64,000 nucleotides of DNA. Origin: Micromonospora costi. Its GTDB lineage: Bacteria > Actinomycetota > Actinomycetes > Mycobacteriales > Micromonosporaceae. Made by a program: the position numbers and the translations under genes. Within the stretch, counting starts at the first letter, position 1; every line of letters begins with the position of its first letter. Under the pieces are notes generated by a model, which saw only the letters and a list, made by a program, of their open reading frames with translations, had not been told where the DNA came from and ran no database searches. The stretch covers positions 2,170,001 through 2,234,000 of the forward strand of contig NZ_RBAN01000001.1 of NCBI RefSeq assembly GCF_003626655.1, in the 5' to 3' direction. This document shows positions 26,609 to 35,582 of this stretch, piece by piece.

Positions 26609-27085
26609 ATGGCAACGGCTGACCCCGACCGGCCCGGCTTCCTCCTGCCCCTGCTGCTGCTGGCCGGCTTCCGTACGCTCATCGACGACCTGCACGCCGA
26701 GCTGGCCCGCCAGGGGCACTCCGACCTACGGCCGCTGCACGGCTTCGTGCTCCAGGCCGTCGGCCCCGACGGCACGACCGCCAGCGAGCTGGGCCAACGG
26801 CTGGGCGTCTCGAAGCAGGCGGCCGGCAAGACGGTGGACCGGCTGGTGGCCCTCGGCTACCTGGAACGGGCCGACGACCCCCGCGACGCCCGGCGCAAGC
26901 TGGTGCGGATGACCGAGCGCGGGTACGACGGGCTGCGCCGCTCGGCGGTCATCTTCGACCAGCTCCGCGACCGGTGGGCGGCCACGCTCGGGCCGGAACG
27001 CGTCGCCGCCATCGAGGACGACCTGCGGGCCGTCACCCCGGCGAACTGGTTCCGCCTCGACGTGCCCGGCTGGTTCGGCGCCTGA
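26609..27085 (+). CDS. MarR family transcriptional regulator
   Basis: The 158-residue product has the winged-helix core TASELGQRLGVSKQAAGKTVDRL (recognition helix near residue 70) and the wing ADDPRDARRKLVRMTERG. ATG 26609 is preferred; a TTG at 26600 is possible. It is divergent from the AhpD-like gene and likely represses both through the paired operator upstream. It ends with a short WFRLDVPGWFGA tail. Confidence 0.9.
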   Translation: MATADPDRPGFLLPLLLLAGFRTLIDDLHAELARQGHSDLRPLHGFVLQAVGPDGTTASELGQRLGVSKQAAGKTVDRLVALGYLERADDPRDARRKLVRMTERGYDGLRRSAVIFDQLRDRWAATLGPERVAAIEDDLRAVTPANWFRLDVPGWFGA

Positions 27086-27196
27086 CCTCGCCGGCGGATC
27101 GCGCCCGGCCGGGAGAGTCGCCGCCGGATCGCGCCCCGGCCGGAGAAATGTCACCGGCCCTGGCGCGCCGCGCCGGCCGCGGCGGAACCTGGAGGC

Positions 27197-27415
27197 ATGT
27201 CGGACGCGTACGTCGTGGGAGACCCGGACGGCCTGTCGCCGCTGCAGGCCGAGCTGCGCGACGCGGTCGCCCGGGAGCTGCACGCCCAGCTCGCGCTGCG
27301 CGCGGAACGCCTCGAACTGGCCGACGTGCCGGAGGTGGCCTACCAGGTCACGTTACGGATCGACGAACTGCTCAGCCGATGGATCCCGTCGCGCGGTCGT
27401 CACTCGCCCGCGTAG
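27197..27415 (+). CDS. Small hypothetical protein
   Basis: A 72-residue protein with a good CTGGAGG ribosome site 1-2 bp before the ATG region and a mostly helical, charged sequence (LRDAVARELHAQLALRAERLEL). I do not recognise a family. Its end overlaps the convergent AAA ATPase gene by 16 bp. The preceding 110 bp hold two imperfect copies of GGCGGATCGCGCCCGGCCGG. Confidence 0.65.
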   Translation: MSDAYVVGDPDGLSPLQAELRDAVARELHAQLALRAERLELADVPEVAYQVTLRIDELLSRWIPSRGRHSPA

Positions 27416-28881
27416 AGGCGGTCCGGGTCGGCAAGGATCACATCCGACCGGTGGCTGGCGAGTTGCCGCAGTTCGTCGGTGAAGCCCGCCGCGCTGGCCA
27501 GCAACAGCCGGACTTCACGTGCGTCGACCCCGGGACGGGTGATGAGCAGATCGCGGGCGCGTGCCAGCCGATCCAGGTCGGGCTGGCCCAGTGTCCGCCC
27601 CCACTTGACCTCGCCGATGGCGAGCAGCGGGCGCGGACCGTCGCCGAGCGGCGGCTCCCCGAGCGCCACCAGGTCAAGCTCGTGGCTGGTGCGACTCGCC
27701 GGATCGGTGAGGACGGCGGGGCTCGCCTCGGCCACGATCCCACCGAACGTCTCCAGGGGCGCAAAACGCAACGCCCACTGCCGGACGGTCTCCTCGAACC
27801 CCGGTCCGAGCACGGCACTGGCGTAGCGACGCTGCGATCGCCGCCACACATCCGCGCCGCGCCGCTGTTCGAGAGCCGTCCAGGCCGGACGCATGACCGC
27901 CTGGTAGAAGGTGATCAAAGGCTCGGCGATGCGGTAGCGACTCCGTCCGCTGCGCAGCGGGTCCGGGTCGCGGGCCAGCAGGCCGGCATCCTCCAGGACG
28001 ACGAGGGGATGCTGCAGGTCGGTCGCTTTGCGGCCGATGTAACCGGCGATGCCGCCCCGGGTGCCGTTGCCTTCGGCGACCGCGGCGAGCACCGAATGGT
28101 AGAGGGCGATGTCCCGCAGGTCCGGATCCTCGGCCAGCAGGTAGCGCGCCTCGCGGAAGAGCGGCCGAGCGGGATTGAGCACCGCCCGTACCACCCAGTC
28201 GTCGAAGTCCGACGGGCCGTCCGGGACGTCGTCCTGGACGTACTCTCGCCGGTACGCGGGCGTGCCACCGACGATGGCGAACACCTTCGCGGCCAGTAAC
28301 GGATCGCTGATGCCCCAGAATGCCGCCGCCGTGCGGTAGTCGAGCGGTGGAACCGAAAGCTCCAGGCCGGCACGGCCGCGCAACGGTGCCGACCCGGCGA
28401 GCAGTCCGCCCATGAACGAGAGCGCTGATCCGCAGAGGAGAAGCCGGGTGCGGGAGCTCGCGCGCTCCGGGCGGCCGGGGGTCAACGCGTGCTGGATGAT
28501 CGACGGCAGGTCCCGGCTGGCGCGTGCCAGGTAGGGGAACTCGTCGAGCACGACCGTCACCGGCCGTTCGCGCCCCAGGGCCAGCAGGGCATCAACGGCC
28601 TTGGGCCAGTCGGCAAGATGCACCGGGCCAGGGGCCGAGGTGTGCGCACCGAGCGCATCGCCCAGCCGCCGCAGCGACTCCGCCGGAGTCGCCTCGGTCG
28701 CCCCGAAGTAGAAGCCACCAGTGGCCCGCGCCAGCTCGTAGAGCAGGAGTGTCTTGCCCTGTCTCCGGCGACCGCTGACCACGCCCAGGGTGGCGCCGGG
28801 GCGCTCGTCGGTGGCGAACCGCGTCAACTCGGCCCACTCGGTGTCGCGGTCGAAGATCTCCGCTGGCTTGTCGGGCCGCAC
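27400..28881 (-). CDS. AAA ATPase with DUF234-like C-terminal domain
   Basis: A 493-residue protein. Walker A is GRRRQGKT (37-44), Walker B VTVVLDEFPYL (near 113). A winged-helix region follows, and the C-terminal domain carries ELDLVALGE and LLAIGEVKWG, the Asp...Glu-x-Lys spacing of PD-(D/E)XK nuclease-like folds. This is the layout of 'archaeal-type' ATPases with DUF234, often solitary and laterally moved; their role is unknown. GTG 28881 is preferred; a TTG at 28893 lies inside the palindrome. It has its own palindromic promoter and interrupts the region after ccsB. Confidence 0.85.
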   Translation of the reverse strand: MRPDKPAEIFDRDTEWAELTRFATDERPGATLGVVSGRRRQGKTLLLYELARATGGFYFGATEATPAESLRRLGDALGAHTSAPGPVHLADWPKAVDALLALGRERPVTVVLDEFPYLARASRDLPSIIQHALTPGRPERASSRTRLLLCGSALSFMGGLLAGSAPLRGRAGLELSVPPLDYRTAAAFWGISDPLLAAKVFAIVGGTPAYRREYVQDDVPDGPSDFDDWVVRAVLNPARPLFREARYLLAEDPDLRDIALYHSVLAAVAEGNGTRGGIAGYIGRKATDLQHPLVVLEDAGLLARDPDPLRSGRSRYRIAEPLITFYQAVMRPAWTALEQRRGADVWRRSQRRYASAVLGPGFEETVRQWALRFAPLETFGGIVAEASPAVLTDPASRTSHELDLVALGEPPLGDGPRPLLAIGEVKWGRTLGQPDLDRLARARDLLITRPGVDAREVRLLLASAAGFTDELRQLASHRSDVILADPDRLYAGE

Positions 28882-28890
28882 AACGCACCC

Positions 28891-28935
28891 CAATTTGTAG
28901 GACTACAGTTCTTATAAGTGTAGTCCTACAAATTG
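28891..28935 (-). promoter_or_regulatory. Perfect 17-bp palindrome spanning the ATPase promoter
   Basis: CAATTTGTAGGACTACA (28891-28907) and TGTAGTCCTACAAATTG (28919-28935) pair exactly. The 11-base spacer reads CTTATAAGAAC on the minus strand and holds a TATAAG -10-like box for the ATPase gene. It is AT-rich in very GC-rich surroundings. It starts 4 bp after the ccsB stop, so as RNA it could also act as a hairpin behind that operon. Confidence 0.85.
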
Positions 28936-28939
28936 CGGA

Positions 28940-29932
28940 TCAGCTCAGGCCGCCGTACGAGTGCAGGCCGGTGAAGAAGATGTTCACGCCGAACAGGTTC
29001 ATGAGCATGGTGAGGAAGCCGACCACGGCGATCCAGGTCGCCACGTTCCGCTTCACGCTCGGCGTGGCCCGGGCGTGCAGGTAGCCGGCGTACACCACCC
29101 AGGAGATGAACGCCCAGGTCTCCTTCGGGTCCCAGCCCCACGGCCGGCCCCAGGCCGCCTCGGCCCAGATCGCCCCGGCGATCACCGCGAAGGTGAAGAC
29201 GGGGAACGAGAAGGCGTGCAGCACGAAGGTCAGCCGCTCCAGCGCGGCCGCCGCCGGCAGCCGCTTGGCCAGGGTGTACGGGAAGCTGCGCTTGCCGGCC
29301 TCGAAGCCGCGACGCATCAGGAACGCCACCGCGGGCACCGCGCCCAGCAGGAAGATGCCCGACGAGAAGACGATCGTCGAGACGTGGATGACGAACCAGT
29401 ACGAGTTGAGCGCCGGCACCAGCGGCACCACCGGCACGTAGAGCACCAGCTCGGCGGTCGCCACCAGCAGCACCATCACGAGGGTGAGGAACAGCCCGAG
29501 CTTGCGCAGCGACGGCCGCTTGGCGAGCACCACCAGCCAGGCGGCGACACCGATGAAGGTGACCGTGAGCACGAACTCGTACATGTTGCCCCACGGCATC
29601 CGGTCGGCGGCGATGCCGCGGGTGACCAGTGCCACGAGGTGCAGCACCGCGGCCACCACCGTGGCCACGACCGCGAACCGGCCGGCGAACCGGGCCCGGT
29701 CGGCGGAGCGGCCCGCCACCGGCGCCACCGGCGGAGCGGGCTCGGCCGGCGCCACGACCGTCCCGCCGGGCGCGCCAGCGCCCGCTCCCACGAGTTCCCG
29801 TTCCCGGGCGGGCGACGGCGTGGCGACCCGGACCCGGGTGTTGCCGAGGGCGTACTCGACGGCGTGGCCGATCATCGCGACCAGGTACGCCAGGATCGCG
29901 AACGTCACCATCTGGTCGGAGAGTGCGGACAT
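28940..29932 (-). CDS. ccsB: Cytochrome c biogenesis protein CcsB
   Basis: A 330-residue membrane protein with about eight helices. It has the haem-handling WWD-type motif WGWDPKETWAFISW and His residues in HVSTIVF and LHAFSFPVF. With ResB it forms the system II haem-lyase that exports haem and attaches it to c-type cytochromes. The ATG overlaps the resB stop as TGATG (a GTG 3 bp earlier is possible). An Ala/Pro-rich insert lies after the first helix. Confidence 0.93.
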   Translation of the reverse strand: MSALSDQMVTFAILAYLVAMIGHAVEYALGNTRVRVATPSPARERELVGAGAGAPGGTVVAPAEPAPPVAPVAGRSADRARFAGRFAVVATVVAAVLHLVALVTRGIAADRMPWGNMYEFVLTVTFIGVAAWLVVLAKRPSLRKLGLFLTLVMVLLVATAELVLYVPVVPLVPALNSYWFVIHVSTIVFSSGIFLLGAVPAVAFLMRRGFEAGKRSFPYTLAKRLPAAAALERLTFVLHAFSFPVFTFAVIAGAIWAEAAWGRPWGWDPKETWAFISWVVYAGYLHARATPSVKRNVATWIAVVGFLTMLMNLFGVNIFFTGLHSYGGLS

Positions 29933-31584
29933 CACTCGGTCCCTTCCCGGTCGCTGCGGTCGCGATCCGTGCCGGCCCGCTCGTCCCGCCGCCCGTCACC
30001 GCTCACCGCGGCGACGACCTGCGTGAACTCGTCAGCGAACCCTGGATAGTCGGTGCGCGGCAACCCACCGGCCTCGACCAAACTACTACCGGCCGTCGGA
30101 GTTTGTCCTGTGGGGTCCGCGGATTCCGCGGGCGTCACCCGGAAGAAGATCCGGCGACGCCGGCCGAACAGCGACCCCATGAGGCCGACGAGCAGGAACC
30201 CGCAGCTCACGAGCAGGATGCCGGAGCCGGGATCGTGGCGTACGGAGAGGGTCACGTAGCGCGTGGTGCCGAGGAACTCGACGGTGGTGCCGTCGTCCAG
30301 CTTCCAGGTCTCGCCCGGCTTGAGCACCTTGTCGCCGACCTGCTTGACCTTGCCCGTACGGATCTGCCGCTGGTCCAGCTCGTAGACCGAACCGGGGATG
30401 CCGGCGTCCAGACCCAGGTTCCCCCGGTACGCCACCAGGTTGAGCGCGGGGTTGCGTTCGGTCGGGTACTCCGAGCGCACGAACGGCGGTGCGTCCGGCG
30501 CCGTCGGCAGGTAGAGCCCCGTGAAGGCCACCTGGAGGTTCGGGTCCCGCTGGCGCGTCTTCGGGTCGACGTTCGCGTCCGGGAAGGCGGCCAGCCCCTC
30601 GCTCGTGAGCCCCATGTCGCCGGTCGTGAGGAACGGCAGGTTGCTGACCTGGCTGCGGCCGTACCGGTCGGTGTAGCGGATGACCGGGGCGTACCCGTGG
30701 CCGAGCAGGTAGACGTTCGCGCCGTCGAGCCGCAGGGGCGAGTTCACCGAGAACTTCTCGGTCCGGTTCGCCCGGCCGGGCTCCTCCACGGTGACCGTCG
30801 CGTTGAAGTACTCCGGCTGGCCCGAGTCGAGGAAGCGCGCGTCGAACTTGTCCAGGGTCAGGCAGAACGGCGGCAGGTCGGCGCTGTCCACCTGCGGGCC
30901 GAGCTTCGCCTCCGCGTACTGCTGGCGGGTGTTGCAGAAGGCGTTCTCCGCGCCCGCGACCAGCAGGCGGTTGCCGCTCCAGCCGTACCAGTGACCCAGC
31001 GCCACCCCGGCCAGCACGACCACCAGCGTGGTGTGGAAGAGCAGGTTGCCGGTCTCCTTGAGGTAGCCCTTCTCGGCGGAGACCACGTCGCCGCGCACCG
31101 CCACCCTCCACCGCCGCCGGCGCAGCACCTCGGCGATGGCCGCCGCGCCGCCGGCCGGGCCGGTGAAGACGGTGTGCTGCGGCAGCCGGTCCAGCCGCTT
31201 CGGCGCCACCGGCGGCTTCGACCGCAACGCGCGCACGTGGTCGCGCATGCGCGGCGTGATGCAGCCGATCAGCGACGTGAAGAGCAGCAGGTAGATGGCG
31301 GAGAACCAGACCGAGCCGAACACCTCGAAGGCGCCGATCCGGTCCAGCGTCGGAGCCAGGTCGGGGTGCTCGACGAAGTACTCGTTGACCTTCTCCGGGC
31401 TGACGTTCCGCTGCGGCAGCACCGAGCCCGGGATGGCCGCGACCGCCAGCAGGAAGAGCAGCACCAGCGCCGTACGCATGCTGGTGAGCTGCCGCCAGGA
31501 GTTCCGCAGCAGGGCCAGCACCCGGTTGGGCCGGCGTCGGGGCGCCTCGGCGGGCGTGGCGGGCCGCTCGTCCACGACGGTCAT
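29932..31584 (-). CDS. resB: Cytochrome c biogenesis protein ResB
   Basis: A 550-residue membrane protein with N-terminal helices (TALVLLFLLAVAAIPGSVLPQR; WFSAIYLLLFTSLIGC), a large extracytoplasmic domain, and a last helix near residue 470. The pattern and length fit ResB/Ccs1. It works with CcsB to move and ligate haem. The last 75 residues are a charged cytoplasmic tail. Start and ccdA stop overlap as TGATG. Confidence 0.92.
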   Translation of the reverse strand: MTVVDERPATPAEAPRRRPNRVLALLRNSWRQLTSMRTALVLLFLLAVAAIPGSVLPQRNVSPEKVNEYFVEHPDLAPTLDRIGAFEVFGSVWFSAIYLLLFTSLIGCITPRMRDHVRALRSKPPVAPKRLDRLPQHTVFTGPAGGAAAIAEVLRRRRWRVAVRGDVVSAEKGYLKETGNLLFHTTLVVVLAGVALGHWYGWSGNRLLVAGAENAFCNTRQQYAEAKLGPQVDSADLPPFCLTLDKFDARFLDSGQPEYFNATVTVEEPGRANRTEKFSVNSPLRLDGANVYLLGHGYAPVIRYTDRYGRSQVSNLPFLTTGDMGLTSEGLAAFPDANVDPKTRQRDPNLQVAFTGLYLPTAPDAPPFVRSEYPTERNPALNLVAYRGNLGLDAGIPGSVYELDQRQIRTGKVKQVGDKVLKPGETWKLDDGTTVEFLGTTRYVTLSVRHDPGSGILLVSCGFLLVGLMGSLFGRRRRIFFRVTPAESADPTGQTPTAGSSLVEAGGLPRTDYPGFADEFTQVVAAVSGDGRRDERAGTDRDRSDREGTE

Positions 31585-32420
31585 CAGATGCTCACCTCAC
31601 CCACCCCGACGGTGGTCTGCAGCCAGATCACGATGTTCGTCCATCCGCCGGTGACCAGCGCGAGGCCGATCAGGATCAGCAGGGCGCCGCCCACGCGGGT
31701 GACCCAGCGGCTGTTGCGGCGGATGAAGCGGAAGACCCCGAGCAGGCGCTGGAAGCCCAGCCCGAAGACGACGAACGGTACCCCCAGCCCGAGGCAGTAC
31801 GCCACGGCGAGCACCACGGCCCGGTCCGTCTGGCCGCTGACCGTGGCCATCCCCATCACGGCGGCGAGCGTGGGGCCGACGCACGGCACCCAGCTCAGCG
31901 CGAAGACCGCACCGAAGATCGGCGCGCCGAGCAGGCCGGCGGCGGGCAGCCGGTGGATCCGGAACTCGCGCTCCATGCCGGGGATGAGGCCCACGAAGGC
32001 CAGACCCAGCACGATGACGAGCGCGCCGATGACGATCTCCATGGCCCGCTCGTACGTGAAGAAGACCTTCCCCACGCCGGCGAAGAGGACCGCCGTGGCG
32101 GTGAACACGACCGTGAAGCCGGCGATGAAGAGCAGCGTCCCGGCGAGCACCCGGCCCTTGACCGCGGCGGCCGGTCGCGCCTTCTCCCGCACGGCGACGG
32201 CCACACCCCCGCCGGGGTCGGGCGGGGAGCCGTCCGGCGTACCGCCGCGGACCCGGCCCTCCAGGTCGGCGCCGGCCAGCCCGGTCACGTACGACAGGTA
32301 GCCGGGGACCAGGGGCAGCACGCACGGGGACAGGAAGCTCACGAGGCCGGCGAGGGCCGCCGCGCCGATGGCGAGCAGCAGCGGGCCGGACAGGGCCGTC
32401 TGCCGGAACGTCTCGCCCAT
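31584..32420 (-). CDS. ccdA: Cytochrome c biogenesis protein CcdA
   Basis: The ATG at 32420 overlaps the tlpA stop (TGATG). The 278-residue product has six or seven helices and the DsbD/CcdA motifs SFLSPCVLPLVPGYLSY near residue 30 and LSWVPCVGPTL near 160, whose two cysteines carry electrons across the membrane. An Arg/Pro-rich loop lies between helices one and two. It should keep the TlpA thioredoxin and apocytochrome cysteines reduced. Confidence 0.93.
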   Translation of the reverse strand: MGETFRQTALSGPLLLAIGAAALAGLVSFLSPCVLPLVPGYLSYVTGLAGADLEGRVRGGTPDGSPPDPGGGVAVAVREKARPAAAVKGRVLAGTLLFIAGFTVVFTATAVLFAGVGKVFFTYERAMEIVIGALVIVLGLAFVGLIPGMEREFRIHRLPAAGLLGAPIFGAVFALSWVPCVGPTLAAVMGMATVSGQTDRAVVLAVAYCLGLGVPFVVFGLGFQRLLGVFRFIRRNSRWVTRVGGALLILIGLALVTGGWTNIVIWLQTTVGVGEVSI

Positions 32421-32992
32421 CAGCGGGAACCGGACGCGGGCTGCTCGGCAGCGATCCGCTCGACGATGGGTTGCAGGCCCTCCTGCTTCACCGCGGCGCG
32501 GATCACCACGGCCGTCCGGCCCTCTCGGTCGAGCACCACGGTGGCCGGGATGGTGTTCGGCGGGATGTCGAGGGCGAGCGCGAGTCGGCTGGGCGGGTCG
32601 AAGAGGCTCGGGTAGGTCACCCGGCCCTCCTCGAACGCGAGCGCCTTGTCCTTGCTGTCCTGGATGTTGATGCCCAGGAAGGTCACTCCGGAGCCCTTGG
32701 TGGCCTGGTAGGTGGCCTCCAGGTCGTCCGCCTCGGCCCGGCACGGCGCGCACCAGGAACCCCAGAAGTTGACCACCAGGACCTGGCCGCGGGCCTGGGA
32801 GATGTCGTAGCTGCCGCCGGTGAGCAGCTCACCGGAGATCTTGGGCGGCGCCGACCGCTGGTCGGGCGCGCACTCGATCACGCCGTCGGTGGTGGTGGCG
32901 CACGCCTTCTCCTGGCTCTGCGACGTGCAACCGGCCAGCGCCACCGCGGCCACGGTGGCGAGCAGACCGGCGGTCCACCTCCGCGCGTGCAT
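32420..32992 (-). CDS. TlpA/ResA-like thioredoxin lipoprotein
   Basis: A 190-residue lipoprotein with lipobox LAGC (Cys22) and a thioredoxin fold with active site W80-C81-A-P-C84. An extra cysteine pair, C31 and C41, lies in the linker. It should reduce the haem-binding cysteines of apocytochrome c outside the membrane, taking electrons from CcdA. The next gene is coupled by TGATG and the phosphatase stop is directly upstream. Confidence 0.92.
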   Translation of the reverse strand: MHARRWTAGLLATVAAVALAGCTSQSQEKACATTTDGVIECAPDQRSAPPKISGELLTGGSYDISQARGQVLVVNFWGSWCAPCRAEADDLEATYQATKGSGVTFLGINIQDSKDKALAFEEGRVTYPSLFDPPSRLALALDIPPNTIPATVVLDREGRTAVVIRAAVKQEGLQPIVERIAAEQPASGSR

Positions 32993-33640
32993 TCAGGCCC
33001 CCTTGGCCGTCCGGGCCGTCGGCGACATGGCGATCAGGTGGGCGGCCGGCTCGGTGTAGCCGATGCCCACCACCTTCGCGCCGTCGAAGTGGAAGGAGGT
33101 GAGGCTCGCCAGGCCGCACTGGCGCCGGCGCGGGTCGTGCCAGAGGCGCTTGCGCTCGACGTACCGGCGCAGGGTCCAGATCGGCAACTGGTGCGACACC
33201 AGCACCGCCTCGCGCCCCTCGGCGGCGATCCGCGCGGCGTGCAGCGCCGCGAACATCCGCTCGGCGATCGCCCGGTACGCCTCACCCCACGACGGGGTGA
33301 CCGGGTCGCGCAGCACCCACCAGTTGCGCGGGTCGCGGAAGGACCCGTCGCCGGGCGAGACGCGCTTGCCCTCGAACCAGTTGGCGCTCTCGATCAACCG
33401 CTCGTCCACCCCGACGGGCAGGCCGAACTGCGCGGCGATCGGCTCGGCGGTCTGCTGGGCACGTTCGAGCGGACTGGCCACCACGTGCACCACATCACGA
33501 TCGGCGAGCCCCTGCGCGGCGGCCTTCGCCATCTGCACACCGAGCTCGGAGAGGCGGAACCCCGGCAGCCGCCCGTAGAGGATCTTGTCGGGGTTGTACA
33601 CCTCACCGTGCCGCAGCACGTGGACCACCGTCTTGCTCAC
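32993..33640 (-). CDS. Histidine phosphatase family protein
   Basis: A 215-residue protein with the RHG motif (LRHGEVYNP, residues 9-12), ASPLERAQQTAEPIA, and the second catalytic His in VLVSHQLPIW. It belongs to the phosphoglycerate-mutase-like phosphatases; the substrate is unknown. It lies between hemL and tlpA, with gaps of 5 and 0 bp, an arrangement that recurs in actinomycetes. A G-rich ribosome site precedes the GTG start. Confidence 0.9.
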   Translation of the reverse strand: MSKTVVHVLRHGEVYNPDKILYGRLPGFRLSELGVQMAKAAAQGLADRDVVHVVASPLERAQQTAEPIAAQFGLPVGVDERLIESANWFEGKRVSPGDGSFRDPRNWWVLRDPVTPSWGEAYRAIAERMFAALHAARIAAEGREAVLVSHQLPIWTLRRYVERKRLWHDPRRRQCGLASLTSFHFDGAKVVGIGYTEPAAHLIAMSPTARTAKGA

Positions 33641-33645
33641 CGCGC

Positions 33646-34983
33646 CTACCCCCCGTGACCGGCCGCTGCCGCTGCCCGCGCCGCCACCGGCAACGCGGCG
33701 GCGATCTGCTCCAGGGCGGCGTCGTCCAGCGCCGCCGAGACGAACCAGGATTCGAAAGCGCTCGGCGGCAGGTAGACGCCGGCGGCGAGCATCGCGTGGA
33801 AGAACGCCTTGAAGGCGGGCACCTGCTGCGTCCGGGCGCTGTCGTAGTCGACCACGTCGGCGTCCGTGAAGAAGATCGAGAACATGCTGCCCGCGTACGA
33901 CAGCTGGTGCGGGACCCCGGCGGCGGCCAACGCGTCGGAGGCCAGCTTGCCCACGGCGGCGGCCGTCTCGTCCAGCCGGCGGTACAGCGCGTCGTCGGCC
34001 AGCCGCAGGGTGGCCAGGCCGGCGGCGCAGGCCAGCGGGTTACCCGAGAGCGTGCCCGCCTGATAGACCGGGCCGGCCGGGGCGAGCCGGGACATGACCT
34101 CCGCGCGCCCGCCGAACGCCGCGGCGGGCAGGCCGCCACCCATGACCTTGCCGTACGTCCACAGGTCGGCGTCGGACGGGTCGAGGCCGTGCCAGCCGGA
34201 GCGCGACACCCGGAACCCGGTCATCACCTCGTCGACGATCAGCAGCGCGCCGTGCGCGTGCGCGATCCGGGCCAGCTCCTGGTTGAAGCCGCCCCGGGGC
34301 GCGACGACGCCCATGTTGCCGGCCGCGGCCTCCGTGATGACCGCCGCGATGTGCCGGCCCTCGGCGGCGAACGCCTCCTCGACCGCGCGCAGGTCGTTGT
34401 ACGGCAGCACGATGGTCTCGCTCGCGGCGGCGCCGGTGACACCCGGCGAGTCGGGCAGGCCGAGCGTCGCCACGCCCGACCCGGCGGCGGCGAGCAGCGC
34501 GTCCACGTGCCCGTGGTAGCAGCCGGCGAACTTGATGATCTTCGACCGGCCGGTGAAGCCGCGGGCCAGCCGGATGGCCGACATGGTGGCCTCGGTGCCG
34601 GAGTTCACGAGCCGGACCTGCTCGACCGGGGTGCGGTCGACGATCTCGGCGGCCAGCTCCACCTCACCCGGCGTCGGCGTGCCGAAGCTGGTGCCCCGGG
34701 CGGCGGCGGCCTGCACGGCGGCGACCACCTCCGGGTGGGCGTGACCGAGGATCAGCGGCCCCCAGGAGCAGACGAGGTCGACGTAGCGCCGATCGTCGGC
34801 GTCGTAGAGCCAGGGACCCTCCCCCCGGACCATGAAGCGCGGGGTGCCGCCGACCGCGCGGAAGGCGCGCACGGGGGAGTTCACCCCGCCCGGCACGATG
34901 GCGCGGGCGCGGTCGAAAAGGGCCTCGGAGGCCGGCGCGTCGACCGGGTAGCGGCCGGATCCGGCGGAAACGGTATCGGTCAC
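33646..34983 (-). CDS. hemL: Glutamate-1-semialdehyde 2,1-aminomutase
   Basis: A 445-residue PLP enzyme. The PLP lysine is K279 in [11 protein letters not shown], with [14 protein letters not shown] and DEVMTGFR also visible. It makes 5-aminolevulinate, the tetrapyrrole precursor, in the C5 pathway. Being first in the hemL-phosphatase-tlpA-ccdA-resB-ccsB run links haem supply to cytochrome c maturation. The GTG start at 34983 gives the standard N-terminus. Confidence 0.95.
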   Translation of the reverse strand: MTDTVSAGSGRYPVDAPASEALFDRARAIVPGGVNSPVRAFRAVGGTPRFMVRGEGPWLYDADDRRYVDLVCSWGPLILGHAHPEVVAAVQAAAARGTSFGTPTPGEVELAAEIVDRTPVEQVRLVNSGTEATMSAIRLARGFTGRSKIIKFAGCYHGHVDALLAAAGSGVATLGLPDSPGVTGAAASETIVLPYNDLRAVEEAFAAEGRHIAAVITEAAAGNMGVVAPRGGFNQELARIAHAHGALLIVDEVMTGFRVSRSGWHGLDPSDADLWTYGKVMGGGLPAAAFGGRAEVMSRLAPAGPVYQAGTLSGNPLACAAGLATLRLADDALYRRLDETAAAVGKLASDALAAAGVPHQLSYAGSMFSIFFTDADVVDYDSARTQQVPAFKAFFHAMLAAGVYLPPSAFESWFVSAALDDAALEQIAAALPVAARAAAAAGHGG

Positions 34984-35118
34984 GATGCCGCCATTGTGTC
35001 AGCGCGGGCGGGCGAACTGGCAGGCACCCCGGCCCGGGGTTACCCGGCTCACCCGCCGGGCCGCTGCGGGTGCACGCCTCGGCGGGCCGGGTCGACCGGA
35101 TCGCGTTAGGCTGACCGG

Positions 35119-35454
35119 GTGGATCGTGCCGAACTGTCCATCACGCTACACCGGACGGGCGACGAAGCCGTGCTGCGCCTGGCCGGCGAGATCGACATGC
35201 TCACGGCCGCCCAACTCTCGACCGTCGTGAACGAGGTGCTCACCGATCCACCACCGCGTATCGTGCTCGACCTCGGCGGGGTCACCTTCTGCGACTCGCA
35301 GGGGCTGGGCACGCTCGTGGTGCTCAGCCGCAAGGCCAGCCACGCCCAGAGTCTGCTGGTCCTCACGCACGTGGGCGATTTCCTGCTCCGCGTCCTGGAC
35401 ATCACCGGCCTGCGCTCGGCCCTGATGATCCGCAACGACCAACCAGCAAGCTGA
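35119..35454 (+). CDS. STAS-domain anti-sigma factor antagonist
   Basis: A 111-residue STAS protein. The phosphorylation motif is VTFCDSQGLGTLV with Ser60; the start is a β-strand pattern typical of RsbV/SpoIIAA. It should bind and release an anti-sigma kinase depending on phosphorylation. TAGGCT lies exactly 6 bp before the GTG, so the message is probably leaderless. Neighbouring response regulator, kinase and PP2C genes give it likely partners. Confidence 0.9.
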   Translation: MDRAELSITLHRTGDEAVLRLAGEIDMLTAAQLSTVVNEVLTDPPPRIVLDLGGVTFCDSQGLGTLVVLSRKASHAQSLLVLTHVGDFLLRVLDITGLRSALMIRNDQPAS

Positions 35455-35501
35455 CCCGTCCCGCGCCCGCTCCCGCATTTCTGAGCGTCCCGCTTTCTGC
35501 G

Positions 35502-35564
35502 CGTTGATCATGAAGTTATTGCCTCCTGGCGCCCGATCTGTCGGCAATAACTTCATGATCAACG
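35502..35564. repeat. Long intergenic inverted repeat (palindrome G)
   Basis: The arms 35502-35523 and 35543-35564 pair perfectly over 22 bp; the left arm begins CGTTGATCATGAAGTTATTG. The loop is 19 bases. It lies between two convergent genes and can terminate both. GATC sits near the outer edge, as in palindromes A-F. Confidence 0.9.
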
Positions 35565-35582
35565 GGGGAAGCCCGGCCTTGG

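Noticed and set aside
29629..32301. An 890-codon open frame on the plus strand
   Set aside because: It is antisense to ccsB, resB and ccdA, its product is an Arg/Pro/His-rich shadow of high-GC codons, and it has no family motif.
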